Assembly (NCBI GenBank): GCA_002716585.1
Contig: PBBL01000002.1
Coordinates: 1-64,000, forward strand
Reading direction: 5' to 3'
DNA length: 64,000 bases
Source of the DNA: Myxococcales bacterium
GTDB taxonomy: Bacteria; Myxococcota_A; Bradymonadia; Bradymonadales; GCA-2716585
In this document: positions 51,346 to 59,913 of the stretch, piece by piece
Numbering within the stretch: the first letter of the stretch is position 1
How the letters are laid out: the number at the start of each line of letters is the position of its first letter
Made by a program: the position numbers and the translations under genes
Notes under the pieces: generated by a model
Database searches by the model: none
What the model saw: only the letters and a program-made list of their open reading frames with translations
What the model was told of the DNA's origin: nothing

Positions 51346-52731
51346 GTGTTCAAACGAATCCTGATCGCCAACCGCGGCGAGATCGCGCTGCGCGTCATCC
51401 GCGCCTGCAAGGCGCTGGGGGTGGAGACGGTGGCCGTCTACTCGGAGGCGGACGCCCAGTCGCCCCACCTGGAGGAGGCGGACCGGACGGTCTGCGTCGG
51501 CCCGGGGCCAGCCGGGTCGTCCTACCTCAACCAGGAGGCGCTGCTCCAGGCGGCGCTCCAGTACGACTGCCAGGCGCTGCACCCGGGCTACGGCTTCTTG
51601 TCGGAGAACGCCCGCTTCGCGGCCCGCTGTGAGCAGCAGAAGACCACCTTCATCGGCCCCAGCCCCAACGCCATGCGGCTGATGGGCGACAAAGCGACCG
51701 GCCGCGCCACCATGGAGCGGCTCGGGATCGGCGGCGTGCCCGGCAGCGAGGAGCTGGTCCTGACCGAGGAGCAGGCGCTGGCCGAGGCGGAGCGGGTCGG
51801 CTACCCCGTCCTCCTCAAGGCGACCGCGGGCGGCGGCGGCAAGGGGATGCGCCTGTGCCGCACCCCGGACGAGCTGCCCCAGGCGTTCCAGACCGCGCGG
51901 ATGGAGGCCGAAAAAGCCTTCAGCAACCCGGCGCTCTACCTGGAGCGGTTCGTCGAGGGGGGGCGCCACATCGAGTTCCAGATCCTCGGCGACCGCTACG
52001 GCAAGGTGATCCACCTCGGCGAGCGCGAGTGCTCCACCCAGCGCAACAACCAGAAGCTGATCGAGGAGGCCCCCTCGCCGGGCGTCCCGATCGCGCAGCG
52101 CGAGGAGCTGGGCGCGCGCATCTGCGCCGCGCTCTCCCAGCTCGGCTATGTCGGCGCGGGCACCATCGAGCTGCTGCGGACGCCGCGCGGTGAGTTGTTC
52201 TTCATGGAGATGAACACCCGCCTCCAGGTCGAGCACCCGGTCACCGAGATGGTCACCGGCGCGGATCTGGTGCAGTGGCAGCTCCGCATCGCCGCGGGCG
52301 AGCCGCTGACGCTCGATCAAGACGCGATCCAGCTCACGGGACACGCGATCGAGTGCCGCCTCAACGCCGAGGACCCGACGCAGGGGTTTCGGCCCTGCCC
52401 GGGCACGCTGACGACGTTCGAGGCGCCCGAGGCGTGGCGCTACAACCACGCCGGGCCGGTGCGGCTCGACTCGCACGTGCGCTCGGGGTACGCCATCCCG
52501 ACCTACTACGACAGCATGATCGGCAAGCTCATTGTCCACGCCGACACCCGCAGCGCGGCGATCGCCCAGATGCGCGAGGCGCTGCTGGGGTTGGAGCTGA
52601 GCGGGCCGACCACCACCCGGGACATCTGCGTCGCCATCATGGACGACCCGCAGTTCGCCTCGGGCGACTACGACACGCCGCGCATGGCCGCGATGATGCG
52701 CCGCTACGCAGACCAGCACAAGGAGGGATGA
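51346..52731 (+). CDS. biotin carboxylase subunit of an acyl-CoA carboxylase
   Basis: The 461-residue ATP-grasp enzyme carboxylates the biotin of the carrier encoded two genes downstream. It shows the full biotin carboxylase set: KRILIANRGEIALRVIRA, HPGYGFLSENARFA, KATAGGGGKGMR, RHIEFQILGD, ERECSTQRNNQKLIEE, FMEMNTRLQVEHPVTE and AIECRLNAED. The start is GTG at 51346. It ends three bases before the carboxyltransferase gene. Length is like free-standing AccC subunits. As part of this three-gene operon it probably serves a dedicated acyl-CoA carboxylase rather than fatty-acid AccABCD, although both are possible. Confidence 0.93.
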   Translation: MFKRILIANRGEIALRVIRACKALGVETVAVYSEADAQSPHLEEADRTVCVGPGPAGSSYLNQEALLQAALQYDCQALHPGYGFLSENARFAARCEQQKTTFIGPSPNAMRLMGDKATGRATMERLGIGGVPGSEELVLTEEQALAEAERVGYPVLLKATAGGGGKGMRLCRTPDELPQAFQTARMEAEKAFSNPALYLERFVEGGRHIEFQILGDRYGKVIHLGERECSTQRNNQKLIEEAPSPGVPIAQREELGARICAALSQLGYVGAGTIELLRTPRGELFFMEMNTRLQVEHPVTEMVTGADLVQWQLRIAAGEPLTLDQDAIQLTGHAIECRLNAEDPTQGFRPCPGTLTTFEAPEAWRYNHAGPVRLDSHVRSGYAIPTYYDSMIGKLIVHADTRSAAIAQMREALLGLELSGPTTTRDICVAIMDDPQFASGDYDTPRMAAMMRRYADQHKEG

Positions 52732-52734
52732 GCG

Positions 52735-54477
52735 ATGGCGAAGGTGATCCTGGAACCGATCGGCGCGCCTCTGGATGAGGGCGACCCCCGCGTGCAGCGC
52801 TTCCGCGAGCACATGAGCGGCCTGGAGGAGCGGATCGCGGGGCTGCGCGCCACGATCCGCGACGGCTGGGGGCAGAAGTACGTCGACCGCGTCCACGTCA
52901 AGGGCAAGATGACGACCTGGGAGCGGATCGAGGCGCTGCGCGACCCGGGCACGGAGGTGCTCCCGGTCGGGACGTTCGTCAACCACGGGGAGCGCTTCGG
53001 CGACTCCCCCGGGCGGACCTCCCCGGCGGCGGGCGTGATCACGGCCTTTGTCCAGGTCCACGGCCTGCACACCGTCGTGATCGCCAACGACAACACCGTC
53101 GCCAGCGGCTCCTGGTGGCCCCAGACCCCCGAGAAGATCCAACGCGCCCAGGAGATCGCGCTGCGCCTGAAGGTGCCGGTGCTCTACCTGGTGGACTGCT
53201 CGGGGCTGTTCCTGCCCGAGCAGGGGCGCACCTTCCCGGGACGGCGCGGGGCGGGGCACATCTTCAAGATGAACAGCCTGCTCAGCGACGCCGGGGTGCC
53301 TCAAATCGCCGGGGTGTTCGGCGACTGCATCGCGGGCGGCGGCTACATGCCGCTGATCAGCGACAAGGTGATCATGACCGAGCAGGCCTACATGGTGATC
53401 GCGGGCGCCGCGCTGATCAAGGGGGCCAAGAGCCAGCACATCACCTCGCTCGGCATCGGCGGCCCGGACGTGCACGTGCACATCAGCAACTGCGCCGACG
53501 AGCGCGTCCCCGACGATCAGGCCTGCCTGACCGCGATCCGCCGCGAGGTCGCGACCCTGCCGTCGAGCGCGACGGCCTACTACCGCTACGGCGCCGAGGC
53601 CGCCGAGCCGGAGTTCCCATCGACCGACTTGACGGGGCTGTTCCCCGACAGCCACACGCTGCGCTACGCGACCCACGACGTGATCGCCCGACTCGTGGAC
53701 GACTCGCTGTTCTGGGAGCTGATGCCCGACACCGGCCAGGAGATGATCGTGGGCGTGGGGCGGATCGCGGGGCTCTACGTCGGGATCATCGCCAACAACC
53801 AGGATCTGCTCGACCACCCCGACAAGCCCGGGCACAAGCGCCCGGGCGGGATCCTCTACAAGGAGGGGATCGCCAAGGTGTCGGCGTTCAGCCGCGCCTG
53901 CAACCACGACGGGCTGCCGATCCTGTGGCTCCAGGACATCTCGGGGTTCGACATCGGCCCCGAGGCGGAGAAGCAGGGGCTGCTCGGGTACGGCTCGAAC
54001 CTGATCTACACCAACAGCACCAACACCACGCCGATGATCACGGTGCTGCTCCGCAAGGCGTCCGGCGCGGGCTACTACGCCATGAGCGGCATGCCCTACG
54101 ACCCGGTCCTTCAGCTCTCGACGCCGCTGACGCGGCTCGCGGTCATGGAGGGGCGCACCCTGTCGATCGGCGCCTTCAACGCCAAGCTCGACGACGACTT
54201 TGAGATCATCACCGACGACCCCGACGAGCGAGCCCGCATCGAGGCTGGCATGAAGGCGGTCGAGGCCAGGATCGAGGAGGACATGGATCCGACCCGCTCC
54301 GCGGCGCTGCGGGACACCGACGAGGTGGTCTTCATGGGCGAGCTGCGCAGCTACCTGTCGACCGTGGTCGAGATGTGCTACCAGACCCCCGGGACGCGGC
54401 GCATCAAGAACCCACGGATCTGGACCATGCACGACCTGACCGTCCTCTGGAACAACAGCGCGACCCGCGGGAGGTGA
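52735..54477 (+). CDS. acyl-CoA carboxyltransferase subunit (fused alpha/beta crotonase folds)
   Basis: The 580-residue protein has both carboxyltransferase halves: N-terminal (about 90-280; [12 protein letters not shown]-like stretch and [21 protein letters not shown]) and C-terminal (about 330-540; [47 protein letters not shown]). Its length and sequence style recall the glutaconyl-CoA decarboxylase alpha subunit and related long carboxyltransferases more than propionyl-CoA carboxylase beta. No membrane decarboxylase subunits are nearby, so an ATP-driven carboxylase is likelier. The acyl-CoA substrate is not determinable here. Confidence 0.9.
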   Translation: MAKVILEPIGAPLDEGDPRVQRFREHMSGLEERIAGLRATIRDGWGQKYVDRVHVKGKMTTWERIEALRDPGTEVLPVGTFVNHGERFGDSPGRTSPAAGVITAFVQVHGLHTVVIANDNTVASGSWWPQTPEKIQRAQEIALRLKVPVLYLVDCSGLFLPEQGRTFPGRRGAGHIFKMNSLLSDAGVPQIAGVFGDCIAGGGYMPLISDKVIMTEQAYMVIAGAALIKGAKSQHITSLGIGGPDVHVHISNCADERVPDDQACLTAIRREVATLPSSATAYYRYGAEAAEPEFPSTDLTGLFPDSHTLRYATHDVIARLVDDSLFWELMPDTGQEMIVGVGRIAGLYVGIIANNQDLLDHPDKPGHKRPGGILYKEGIAKVSAFSRACNHDGLPILWLQDISGFDIGPEAEKQGLLGYGSNLIYTNSTNTTPMITVLLRKASGAGYYAMSGMPYDPVLQLSTPLTRLAVMEGRTLSIGAFNAKLDDDFEIITDDPDERARIEAGMKAVEARIEEDMDPTRSAALRDTDEVVFMGELRSYLSTVVEMCYQTPGTRRIKNPRIWTMHDLTVLWNNSATRGR

Positions 54478-54482
54478 CCCGA

Positions 54483-55082
54483 ATGCCAGCGACCCTAGAA
54501 GCCCTGATTCGCCAGGGCGACCAGCCGGAGCAACAGCTGGTCGCCTCCCCCGCCGTGGGCACCTTCCGCCCCTGGGCGCGCCCCGGCGACCTCGTCCAGG
54601 CCGGCGAGGCGCTCGGCGAGCTGACCACCCTGACGAAGCGCGCGGTGATCGTGCTCCCGCGGCCCTCGCCGATCCTCCGGGTCGCGTCGCGGCCAGGCCC
54701 CCCGGGCGGCGCACCGGTCGATTACGCCAGCGCCCTGTTCGTGCTTGAGCCCGCGGCGGGGCTGGAGTCCGGCGAGCTGACCCCGGGCGCCCAGAGCGAC
54801 CCGGAGCTGCTCGACCTGCCCCCGGGGGCGCGTCCCATCCTCGCCTCCATCGAGGGGCAGTTCTACCGCTCCCCCAACCCGGACGCCCCGCCGTTCATTC
54901 AAGAGGGCGACGTCATCAAGCGAGGGCAGGTCATCGGGCTCGTCGAGGTGATGAAGTTCTTCTACGAGGTGACCTTCGAGCTGAACGGCTTCGAGGCGGG
55001 CGCACAGGTCGTCCGGGTCGTCGTGGAGGACGGCGTGGCGGTCTCCCCCGACCAGATCATCGCCTACGTCGCCCCGGTTTGA
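54483..55082 (+). CDS. biotin carboxyl carrier protein with two biotinyl-like folds
   Basis: The 199-residue carrier has a C-terminal biotinyl domain (about 120-198) with GQFYRSPNPDAPPFIQEGDVIKRGQ and the modified Lys in VEVMKFF. The usual Met after Lys is Phe. The N-terminal part (about 20-75) reads like a second barrel-sandwich hybrid (VGTFRPWARPGDLVQAGEALGELTTLTKRAVI) without the MK site, so it may be a degenerate duplicate. GGAGGTGA inside the preceding gene's end is the ribosome site; its start is six bases past the carboxyltransferase stop. Confidence 0.88.
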   Translation: MPATLEALIRQGDQPEQQLVASPAVGTFRPWARPGDLVQAGEALGELTTLTKRAVIVLPRPSPILRVASRPGPPGGAPVDYASALFVLEPAAGLESGELTPGAQSDPELLDLPPGARPILASIEGQFYRSPNPDAPPFIQEGDVIKRGQVIGLVEVMKFFYEVTFELNGFEAGAQVVRVVVEDGVAVSPDQIIAYVAPV

Positions 55083-55300
55083 TCAGCGCGCTCGCCTCCC
55101 CCCACCCCAGTCCACCTGCCCAAATTCACCACCTCAATTCATGCAATCAAATTCACGCAATCAAATTCACCAACCCGAATTCAAAATCACAAATTCACAC
55201 CAAAAACAATCCGACACACAAAAACAGATAAACCACCCCACCTCCCCCCTCCCCATCAATACCAACCGCCTCACCCCGATTCACACAAGCCCGCTTCGGC
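55083..55300 (+). terminator. C-rich, G-depleted tract: candidate Rho-dependent terminator
   Basis: Directly after the carboxylase operon the + strand becomes C- and A-rich with almost no G: about 66 C to 7 G in 55101-55260. It lacks stable hairpins and includes a perfect tandem 14-base repeat (GCAATCAAATTCAC at 55143-55156 and 55157-55170). This composition is the classic rut (Rho utilisation) profile. It also codes for an implausible Asn/Gln/His/Thr-rich 65-codon frame that is not called. Confidence 0.45.
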
Positions 55301-55726
55301 ATGCAACATCCAAGCACTTGACTCTGACGTTCAAATGATTAACTTGGGCTAGTCACGATGTGATGGAGGTGCACAACAAGCGCCACACCGCTGCTCCCCA
55401 GGCTCCCGCCCGGGTGAGCAACCTTGAGCACCCAACACATCGATGGCGCCTTTGAAGGCGCCAGGACGATGCAGGAGACGCGCTGAGCGCACGCAGGAGG
55501 GCTCCCTCGGAGCACTCGCCCGCCAGGCCCAGCGATGAAGACCCTCGTACAGGTCCGCTCCCGACACCGGCGCGCTGAGGAACGCGCGTCGCTCGCGAAG
55601 GCATGAGGTGCTGTGTGGCCCGTCGCTTCAACGCGACCGAGCACACCTCGCCCCGGGCGCATCGTCATCGACCGGGCTGGTCCACAGGTTGACCGGCCCG
55701 AACCAGAAACCTTGACGGAGGCTGCA
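55301..55726. other. intergenic region before the zinc-finger-like gene
   Basis: No gene is supported. TTGACT (55318-55323) and TAACTT (55340-55345), 16 bases apart, form a weak promoter candidate; the rest of the stretch to 55726 returns to normal GC without clear structure. Confidence 0.3.
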
Positions 55727-56218
55727 TTGACAGAGACTGAGTACCTTGATCAGATCAGTGGTGAGGACGACTGCCCCATCTGTGGCTGGGACGCCGCGAC
55801 CATTCATACGAACATCCACCGCAAGCGCTGCCGCATGTGGCAGCGGGCCTGCAAGTCGATCGACTACACACCGATGACTCGGCCCGAGGCCAAGGTGGCG
55901 ATCGGTGACGCGCGCGAAAACCTCGACGACGCGGACAGCAAGCAGGAAGAGGTGAGCGCCGCGCTTGAGCTCGTTCGGGCGCTGTACGACCGCTCCCTCG
56001 CGCTGGCGATCTCCAACAAGAACGCCAACGACCACCCTGACTACTGGGAGTACGTCTCGATGCTCGACCTCCCGGAGATCCCCCAGGTCCTGCGGACGCG
56101 CTTCCCCTACAAGGAAGGTCACATCGCGCCCGGGTTCACCATCTGGGAGCCGCCCAAGTCCAAGATGCGCCGGATTCAGTTCCGCACCGCCGAGCGCAGG
56201 CAGCGTCACGCCCGTTGA
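55727..56218 (+). CDS. small protein with a CPxC-HxxxHxxxC zinc-finger-like motif
   Basis: From a TTG at 55727, with ACGGAGG five bases upstream, the product is 163 residues; the ATG at 55613 would add 38 Pro/Arg-rich residues and is less likely. Near the N-terminus DDCPICGWDAATIHTNIHRKRC supplies two Cys, two His and a third Cys in a zinc-finger-like arrangement. A helical Asp/Glu-rich middle (RENLDDADSKQEEVSAALELVRALYDRSLAL) and a basic C-terminus (RRIQFRTAERRQRHAR) follow. It has no signal peptide, and nucleic-acid or protein binding is possible. The family is not recognised. Confidence 0.6.
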   Translation: MTETEYLDQISGEDDCPICGWDAATIHTNIHRKRCRMWQRACKSIDYTPMTRPEAKVAIGDARENLDDADSKQEEVSAALELVRALYDRSLALAISNKNANDHPDYWEYVSMLDLPEIPQVLRTRFPYKEGHIAPGFTIWEPPKSKMRRIQFRTAERRQRHAR

Positions 56219-56527
56219 CGCGCCATGGCCCCTGACGGGGCCTCCCCCCCTCCTCCCCCACGTCACGCCCTTTCTTGAAATCCTCTCCCTTTGACCCCAA
56301 CATGGGCTCAACCGGGCCGGAGCGCGCCCCTTATCGAGAGGCCGACGCCCCTCCAACGGCGCGCCGCTCCACTCAGGGAGCCTTCCATGCGCCTCACCGT
56401 GAATAAGATCCCCCCCGGAGACGTCTCCACGCAGTGGCGGCGTCTACCTTGCGTTGTGCTGGGGTTCGCCGTCACCTTGATGTGCTGACCCGTTGTTGCC
56501 GAGCCACCCCTGCGAGAGGATGACACC
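56219..56527. other. intergenic region with a possible small ORF
   Basis: Apart from the 33-codon frame at 56387-56488, nothing is recognised. No promoter with good spacing was found before the lipoprotein at 56528. Confidence 0.3.
56387..56488 (+). CDS. possible small ORF upstream of the lipoprotein gene
   Basis: An ATG with AGGGAG six bases upstream opens a 33-residue frame ending in the hydrophobic LPCVVLGFAVTLMC, 39 bases before the next gene. It could be a leader peptide, a small membrane peptide or chance. Confidence 0.2.
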   Translation: MRLTVNKIPPGDVSTQWRRLPCVVLGFAVTLMC

Positions 56528-58579
56528 ATGACACCCACCCGAGTCCTACACGCCCTAAGCGCGAGCGTCGGCTTGCTCGCCTTGACCACCCTCTCCGCGT
56601 GTATCTTCTGCAACCCCGAACCCCCCACCGGCAGCGGCTCGACCACCACCGACACCGGCGGGACCACCACCGACGCGGGCGCCGACGCCGAGGGCGACGT
56701 GGGCGACGCGTCCACGGAGGACGGCGGCGCAGACGCCGCCGACGCCGAGGGGGACACCGTCGCCGACGATACGGGCGTGGAGCCTGACGCCGCCCCCATG
56801 GACAACGAGGTCGCCGCCTCCGGGCTCATCATCCGGCTCTCCGCCGCGGGCGACGCCCTCCCCCTGGGCGACGCCACGATCACCTTGAGCAGCGACCGCA
56901 ACGGCGACGGCGCCGTCAGCGACGACGAGCGCTGCGCGACCACCAGCGACGCCCAGGGGCGCTTCTCGCTCAACTGCGTCACGACCGACGACCGCCGCGT
57001 CGTGCTCAGCGCCTCCGCCCCTGGCACCTCCCGCGTGCACCGCACCTTCAACGCCCGTCAGGGCGCCGTGACCACCTGGCAGATCACCCTCCGCGATCAG
57101 GAGGCGCTCACCTGCGAGGACGCCCGCTGTGAGCTGCCCTCAGGGGCCATCGCCCTCGAAGGCGTCCCCGATGGGATCAGCGCGCAGGGCTGGACCCTCG
57201 GCGCCCCCAGCCCCTCGGACGCCCTCCCGAGCGACTCCATCGACCGCAGCGGCAACCTGCTGCTCCCTGGCGTCATCGCCGAGCTGACCTGGCTCGACGC
57301 CGAAGGCGTTCGGGTCGCCGAGCTGGAGGCCCCGGCCATGGCCTGGATTCGACTCCCGCAGTCCGTCTGGGGCCGCGTGAGCGACATCGAGCCCGGCAAC
57401 GACCAGATCGACGTCCCCCTCTACCACCTCGACCCCAACAGCGGTCGGTGGGTCCGGCAGGGTGACGGCATGCTGGTCAACGTCTTCGGCGAGAGCATCC
57501 AACCTGGCGACCTGGGCAGCCTGACCTCCAACTACCCCGGCGAAGTCTTTGTTCAGGCCGCGATCGCCCGCGGTGGGATCTGGAGCGTGCAGTGGGTGCT
57601 TGAGACCCGCTCCTGCATCCAGGGCGTCCTGCTCGCCGACGGAGCCCCGGTCGAAGGCGCCTTCGTGCGCGTCCAGGGGCTGAGCTACGACGGCCGCTCC
57701 GCCCCTGCGCTCACCGACGCGCAGGGCAGCTTTTGCGTCGAGACGCTCCGCAGCGAGATGACCGGGGAAGATCTCAACGGCAACGGCGACGAGGGGGAGG
57801 CCTACCGGGTCCGCCTGCAAGGCTCCCTGGGCGGCGCCGTCTACGACCTCGGCGAGCATGAGGTCCGCTCCGACGAGTCGGCCTGCGGCGAGGGCGGCTG
57901 CCTGAGCCTTGGCGAGGTCGCGCTGGACAGCCCGCTGGAGGCGGAGTCCTGCACGGTCGCGGGCCTGGTGACCGACCTCTTCGGGCAGCCGGTCCGCGGC
58001 GTCACGCTCCAGGCCTGGAGTCAGGCCGAGCTGAGCGAGGCCGACATCGCGTCGCTGTGCGGGGACGACTTCGAGGACTGCGACCTCAGCGCCACGACCG
58101 ACATGAACGGCGTCTTCGTCCTCGAAACGCCTCGCCTCGGCGGCCTCACGCTGCGCGGCACCATCCTGGAGGAGCTGGCGACCCGCAGCCGCCTGCTCAC
58201 CGGGCAGCGCACGCTCCAGAGCTGCCCCGACATGCCGGTGACCCTCGTCCTCGACGAAGGGTACGAGCGGCTGAGCTTTGACGTCGAACTCAACGGCGAG
58301 GAGATCACGTGGAGCCCTGAGGCCCCCATCATCCGGCTCGACGTCGCCGACTCGACCGGGGAGCTGAAGTGGTCCCTGCGCTCCGCCAACGGGTTCGAGG
58401 GGCCTGACGGGCCGATCACCTACGGTGTGACCCCCGACGGGGCCGACGTCCTCGTCCCGGAGTCCGGGGAGCCCGCCGCGCTGGAGTCGGGCGACGTCAT
58501 CACGATCTGGACCCACCTCACCCTCCCCCTCTCCGACGGCTACACCACGCTCGGCGAAGGGACGCTGACCCTCCCTTGA
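56528..58579 (+). CDS. large lipoprotein with Asp/Thr/Gly linker and carboxypeptidase-regulatory-like repeats
   Basis: The 683-residue product has a lipoprotein signal (LTTLSAC), a low-complexity Thr/Asp/Gly/Ala linker (about 35-95), and several Ig-like beta units. Three recall carboxypeptidase-regulatory (CarboxypepD_reg/SdrB-like) folds: ATITLSSDRNGDG...SDAQGRFSLNC, GAFVRVQGLSYDGR...TDAQGSFCVET and VTDLFGQPVRGVTLQAW...TDMNGVFVLET. DRNGDGAVSDDE also resembles a dockerin-type calcium loop. It is probably surface-exposed and structural or adhesive. It is followed by a terminator hairpin. Confidence 0.75.
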   Translation: MTPTRVLHALSASVGLLALTTLSACIFCNPEPPTGSGSTTTDTGGTTTDAGADAEGDVGDASTEDGGADAADAEGDTVADDTGVEPDAAPMDNEVAASGLIIRLSAAGDALPLGDATITLSSDRNGDGAVSDDERCATTSDAQGRFSLNCVTTDDRRVVLSASAPGTSRVHRTFNARQGAVTTWQITLRDQEALTCEDARCELPSGAIALEGVPDGISAQGWTLGAPSPSDALPSDSIDRSGNLLLPGVIAELTWLDAEGVRVAELEAPAMAWIRLPQSVWGRVSDIEPGNDQIDVPLYHLDPNSGRWVRQGDGMLVNVFGESIQPGDLGSLTSNYPGEVFVQAAIARGGIWSVQWVLETRSCIQGVLLADGAPVEGAFVRVQGLSYDGRSAPALTDAQGSFCVETLRSEMTGEDLNGNGDEGEAYRVRLQGSLGGAVYDLGEHEVRSDESACGEGGCLSLGEVALDSPLEAESCTVAGLVTDLFGQPVRGVTLQAWSQAELSEADIASLCGDDFEDCDLSATTDMNGVFVLETPRLGGLTLRGTILEELATRSRLLTGQRTLQSCPDMPVTLVLDEGYERLSFDVELNGEEITWSPEAPIIRLDVADSTGELKWSLRSANGFEGPDGPITYGVTPDGADVLVPESGEPAALESGDVITIWTHLTLPLSDGYTTLGEGTLTLP

Positions 58580-58590
58580 ACTCCGACGAA

Positions 58591-58632
58591 CCTCCGCGGC
58601 CGACCCCCGTGGGTCGGCCGGAGGGCTGTTTC
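58591..58632 (+). terminator. intrinsic terminator after the large lipoprotein gene
   Basis: CGGCCGACCC (58597-58606) pairs with GGGTCGGCCG (58611-58620) around CCGT, extended by CCTC/GAGG, and is followed by a short T-rich stretch (CTGTTTCC). It starts 12 bases past the stop. Confidence 0.7.
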
Positions 58633-58633
58633 C

Positions 58634-58662
58634 TGGACCACGCCCCGACCTGACCCTACAAT
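58634..58662 (+). promoter_or_regulatory. promoter of the 58697 lipoprotein gene
   Basis: TGGACC (58634-58639) and TACAAT (58657-58662, five of six) are 17 bases apart; the leader is about 28 bases and contains CCGGAGGAAA. Confidence 0.55.
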
Positions 58663-58696
58663 ATCGCTCAGGACGTGAGGCCGGAGGAAACGACCC

Positions 58697-59311
58697 ATGC
58701 GTATGTTCATCTACACACTGATATCTTTGGCGGCTCTCCTGGCCGCCTCATCCCTGCTCACGGGTTGCAACGACGAAGCCGACCCCTCCTACAACCTCCC
58801 TGATGAGGTGCTCGTCTGCGATCCGCCTCGGCCTTGCAGCGGCCCCTCATTTGGCGGCGGCGGCGGCGACTCGTTCACGTCGGAGGACTTCTCCGGGCAG
58901 GGCGGCGATGGGGGCAGCGGCGGCGGCGCGGTCCTCTCCATCGAGGGGCTGGAGGCCGCCGACGGCAACCTCGGCTTGATGGTCGTCCTCAAAGACTGCA
59001 TGCCGGAGACGACCTGCCAGTCGACCTTCACCGCTCAGAACCAGAGCGGGTTCGAGCGCGAGTTCGAGCTGCGCTTCGCCCCCAACCTCGACTACCAGGA
59101 CACCCTGGAGCTGATGACCAACTGCAACCGCACCCTCGGGCCCTCCGATCAGTGCAACTCCACCGTCTCGTTCAGCGGCTTCCCCATGGGGTTTGAGCGC
59201 GAGTGCATCGGTGAGCTCTCCTACTACGCCTCAGGGTCGCGCGTGTTTCGCCTGCCCGCCTGCGCCGAGAGCGTCGCGGGCGCCTGCCGCGCCAACCCCT
59301 GCCTCTTCTGA
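58697..59311 (+). CDS. lipoprotein of unknown function with Gly-rich segment
   Basis: The 204-residue product has the signal MRMFIYTLISLAALLAASSLLTGC and a Gly/Ser/Asp-rich stretch (about 50-78). The Cys-containing beta domain that follows (LSIEGLEAADGNLGLMVVLKDC...TCQSTFTAQNQSGFEREFELRFAP...CNSTVSFSGFP...CIGELSYY) is Ig-like in pattern. Eight or more Cys in the mature part suggest disulfides. A clear promoter and ribosome site precede it. Function is unknown. Confidence 0.75.
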   Translation: MRMFIYTLISLAALLAASSLLTGCNDEADPSYNLPDEVLVCDPPRPCSGPSFGGGGGDSFTSEDFSGQGGDGGSGGGAVLSIEGLEAADGNLGLMVVLKDCMPETTCQSTFTAQNQSGFEREFELRFAPNLDYQDTLELMTNCNRTLGPSDQCNSTVSFSGFPMGFERECIGELSYYASGSRVFRLPACAESVAGACRANPCLF

Positions 59312-59333
59312 TGCGAGCTGGTGTAGCAGGCGC

Positions 59334-59867
59334 TCACCCCTCCAGCACCAACCCCTCGATCATCGAGCGCGCCACCTCGGCCTCACGCTGAAGCGCCCGC
59401 ACCAGCACCTGACCGTCCAGCTCCTGCGTCTCGAACGTCAGCGCGATCATCGCGTCTGAGGCGCGCACCTCGCCCAGCTCCGCCAGCTCCATCAGCCCCA
59501 GGCGCGCCTCCAGGTCGAGCACCTTCACGATCGCCTCGTGGGAGCCGCCGCACACCAGGAAGCGCGCGTCGAACGGCTCATCGCCTGTCGGGAACACGTC
59601 GCGGGAGCCCGCCGAGGTGATCTCTCGCCGACCCACGTAGAGCCCTACGCCCAGGTTCGGGCGCAGGTAGAGGTGCAGCTCCACCTCGAACCCATCGCCG
59701 CTCTCCGTCACCGCGAGCCAACCCTGCTGGCCCGCGAGCGTGCCCCGCGCCTCGCTCAGCCGGCCCATGCGGCGCGGGGCGCGCTGAAACTCCAGCTCGG
59801 TGGTGATGACGTCGACCGCGCTCTGAACCTTCAGCAGCTCATCGTTGCTTCGGAACCAACCAAACAC
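59334..59867 (-). CDS. unknown cytoplasmic protein
   Basis: From a GTG at 59867, with GGGAGGTGAG just upstream, the product is 177 residues beginning FGWFRSNDELLKVQSAVDVITTELEFQRAPRRMGRL. It has no signal or membrane segment and an alpha/beta pattern (GWLAVTESGDGFEVELHLYLRPNLGVGLYV). A longer frame opens at 60065, but it overlaps the upstream gene and is Arg/Ser-rich. It follows the outer-membrane-like gene by 46 bases, so co-transcription is likely. The family is not recognised. Confidence 0.65.
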   Translation of the reverse strand: MFGWFRSNDELLKVQSAVDVITTELEFQRAPRRMGRLSEARGTLAGQQGWLAVTESGDGFEVELHLYLRPNLGVGLYVGRREITSAGSRDVFPTGDEPFDARFLVCGGSHEAIVKVLDLEARLGLMELAELGEVRASDAMIALTFETQELDGQVLVRALQREAEVARSMIEGLVLEG

Positions 59868-59913
59868 GCGCCTCACCTCCCGCCATGGCTCATCAACACC
59901 TGGCGAGAGTCTA

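Noticed and set aside
51085-54714. 1209-codon open frame on the - strand
   Set aside because: It runs antisense to the biotin carboxylase and carboxyltransferase genes, both of which carry unmistakable motifs; the frame is Arg/Asp/Val/Gly-rich with no domain.
55141-55338. 65-codon frame in the AT-rich island
   Set aside because: Its Asn/Gln/His/Thr/Pro-rich composition follows from the G-depleted tract; no ribosome site.
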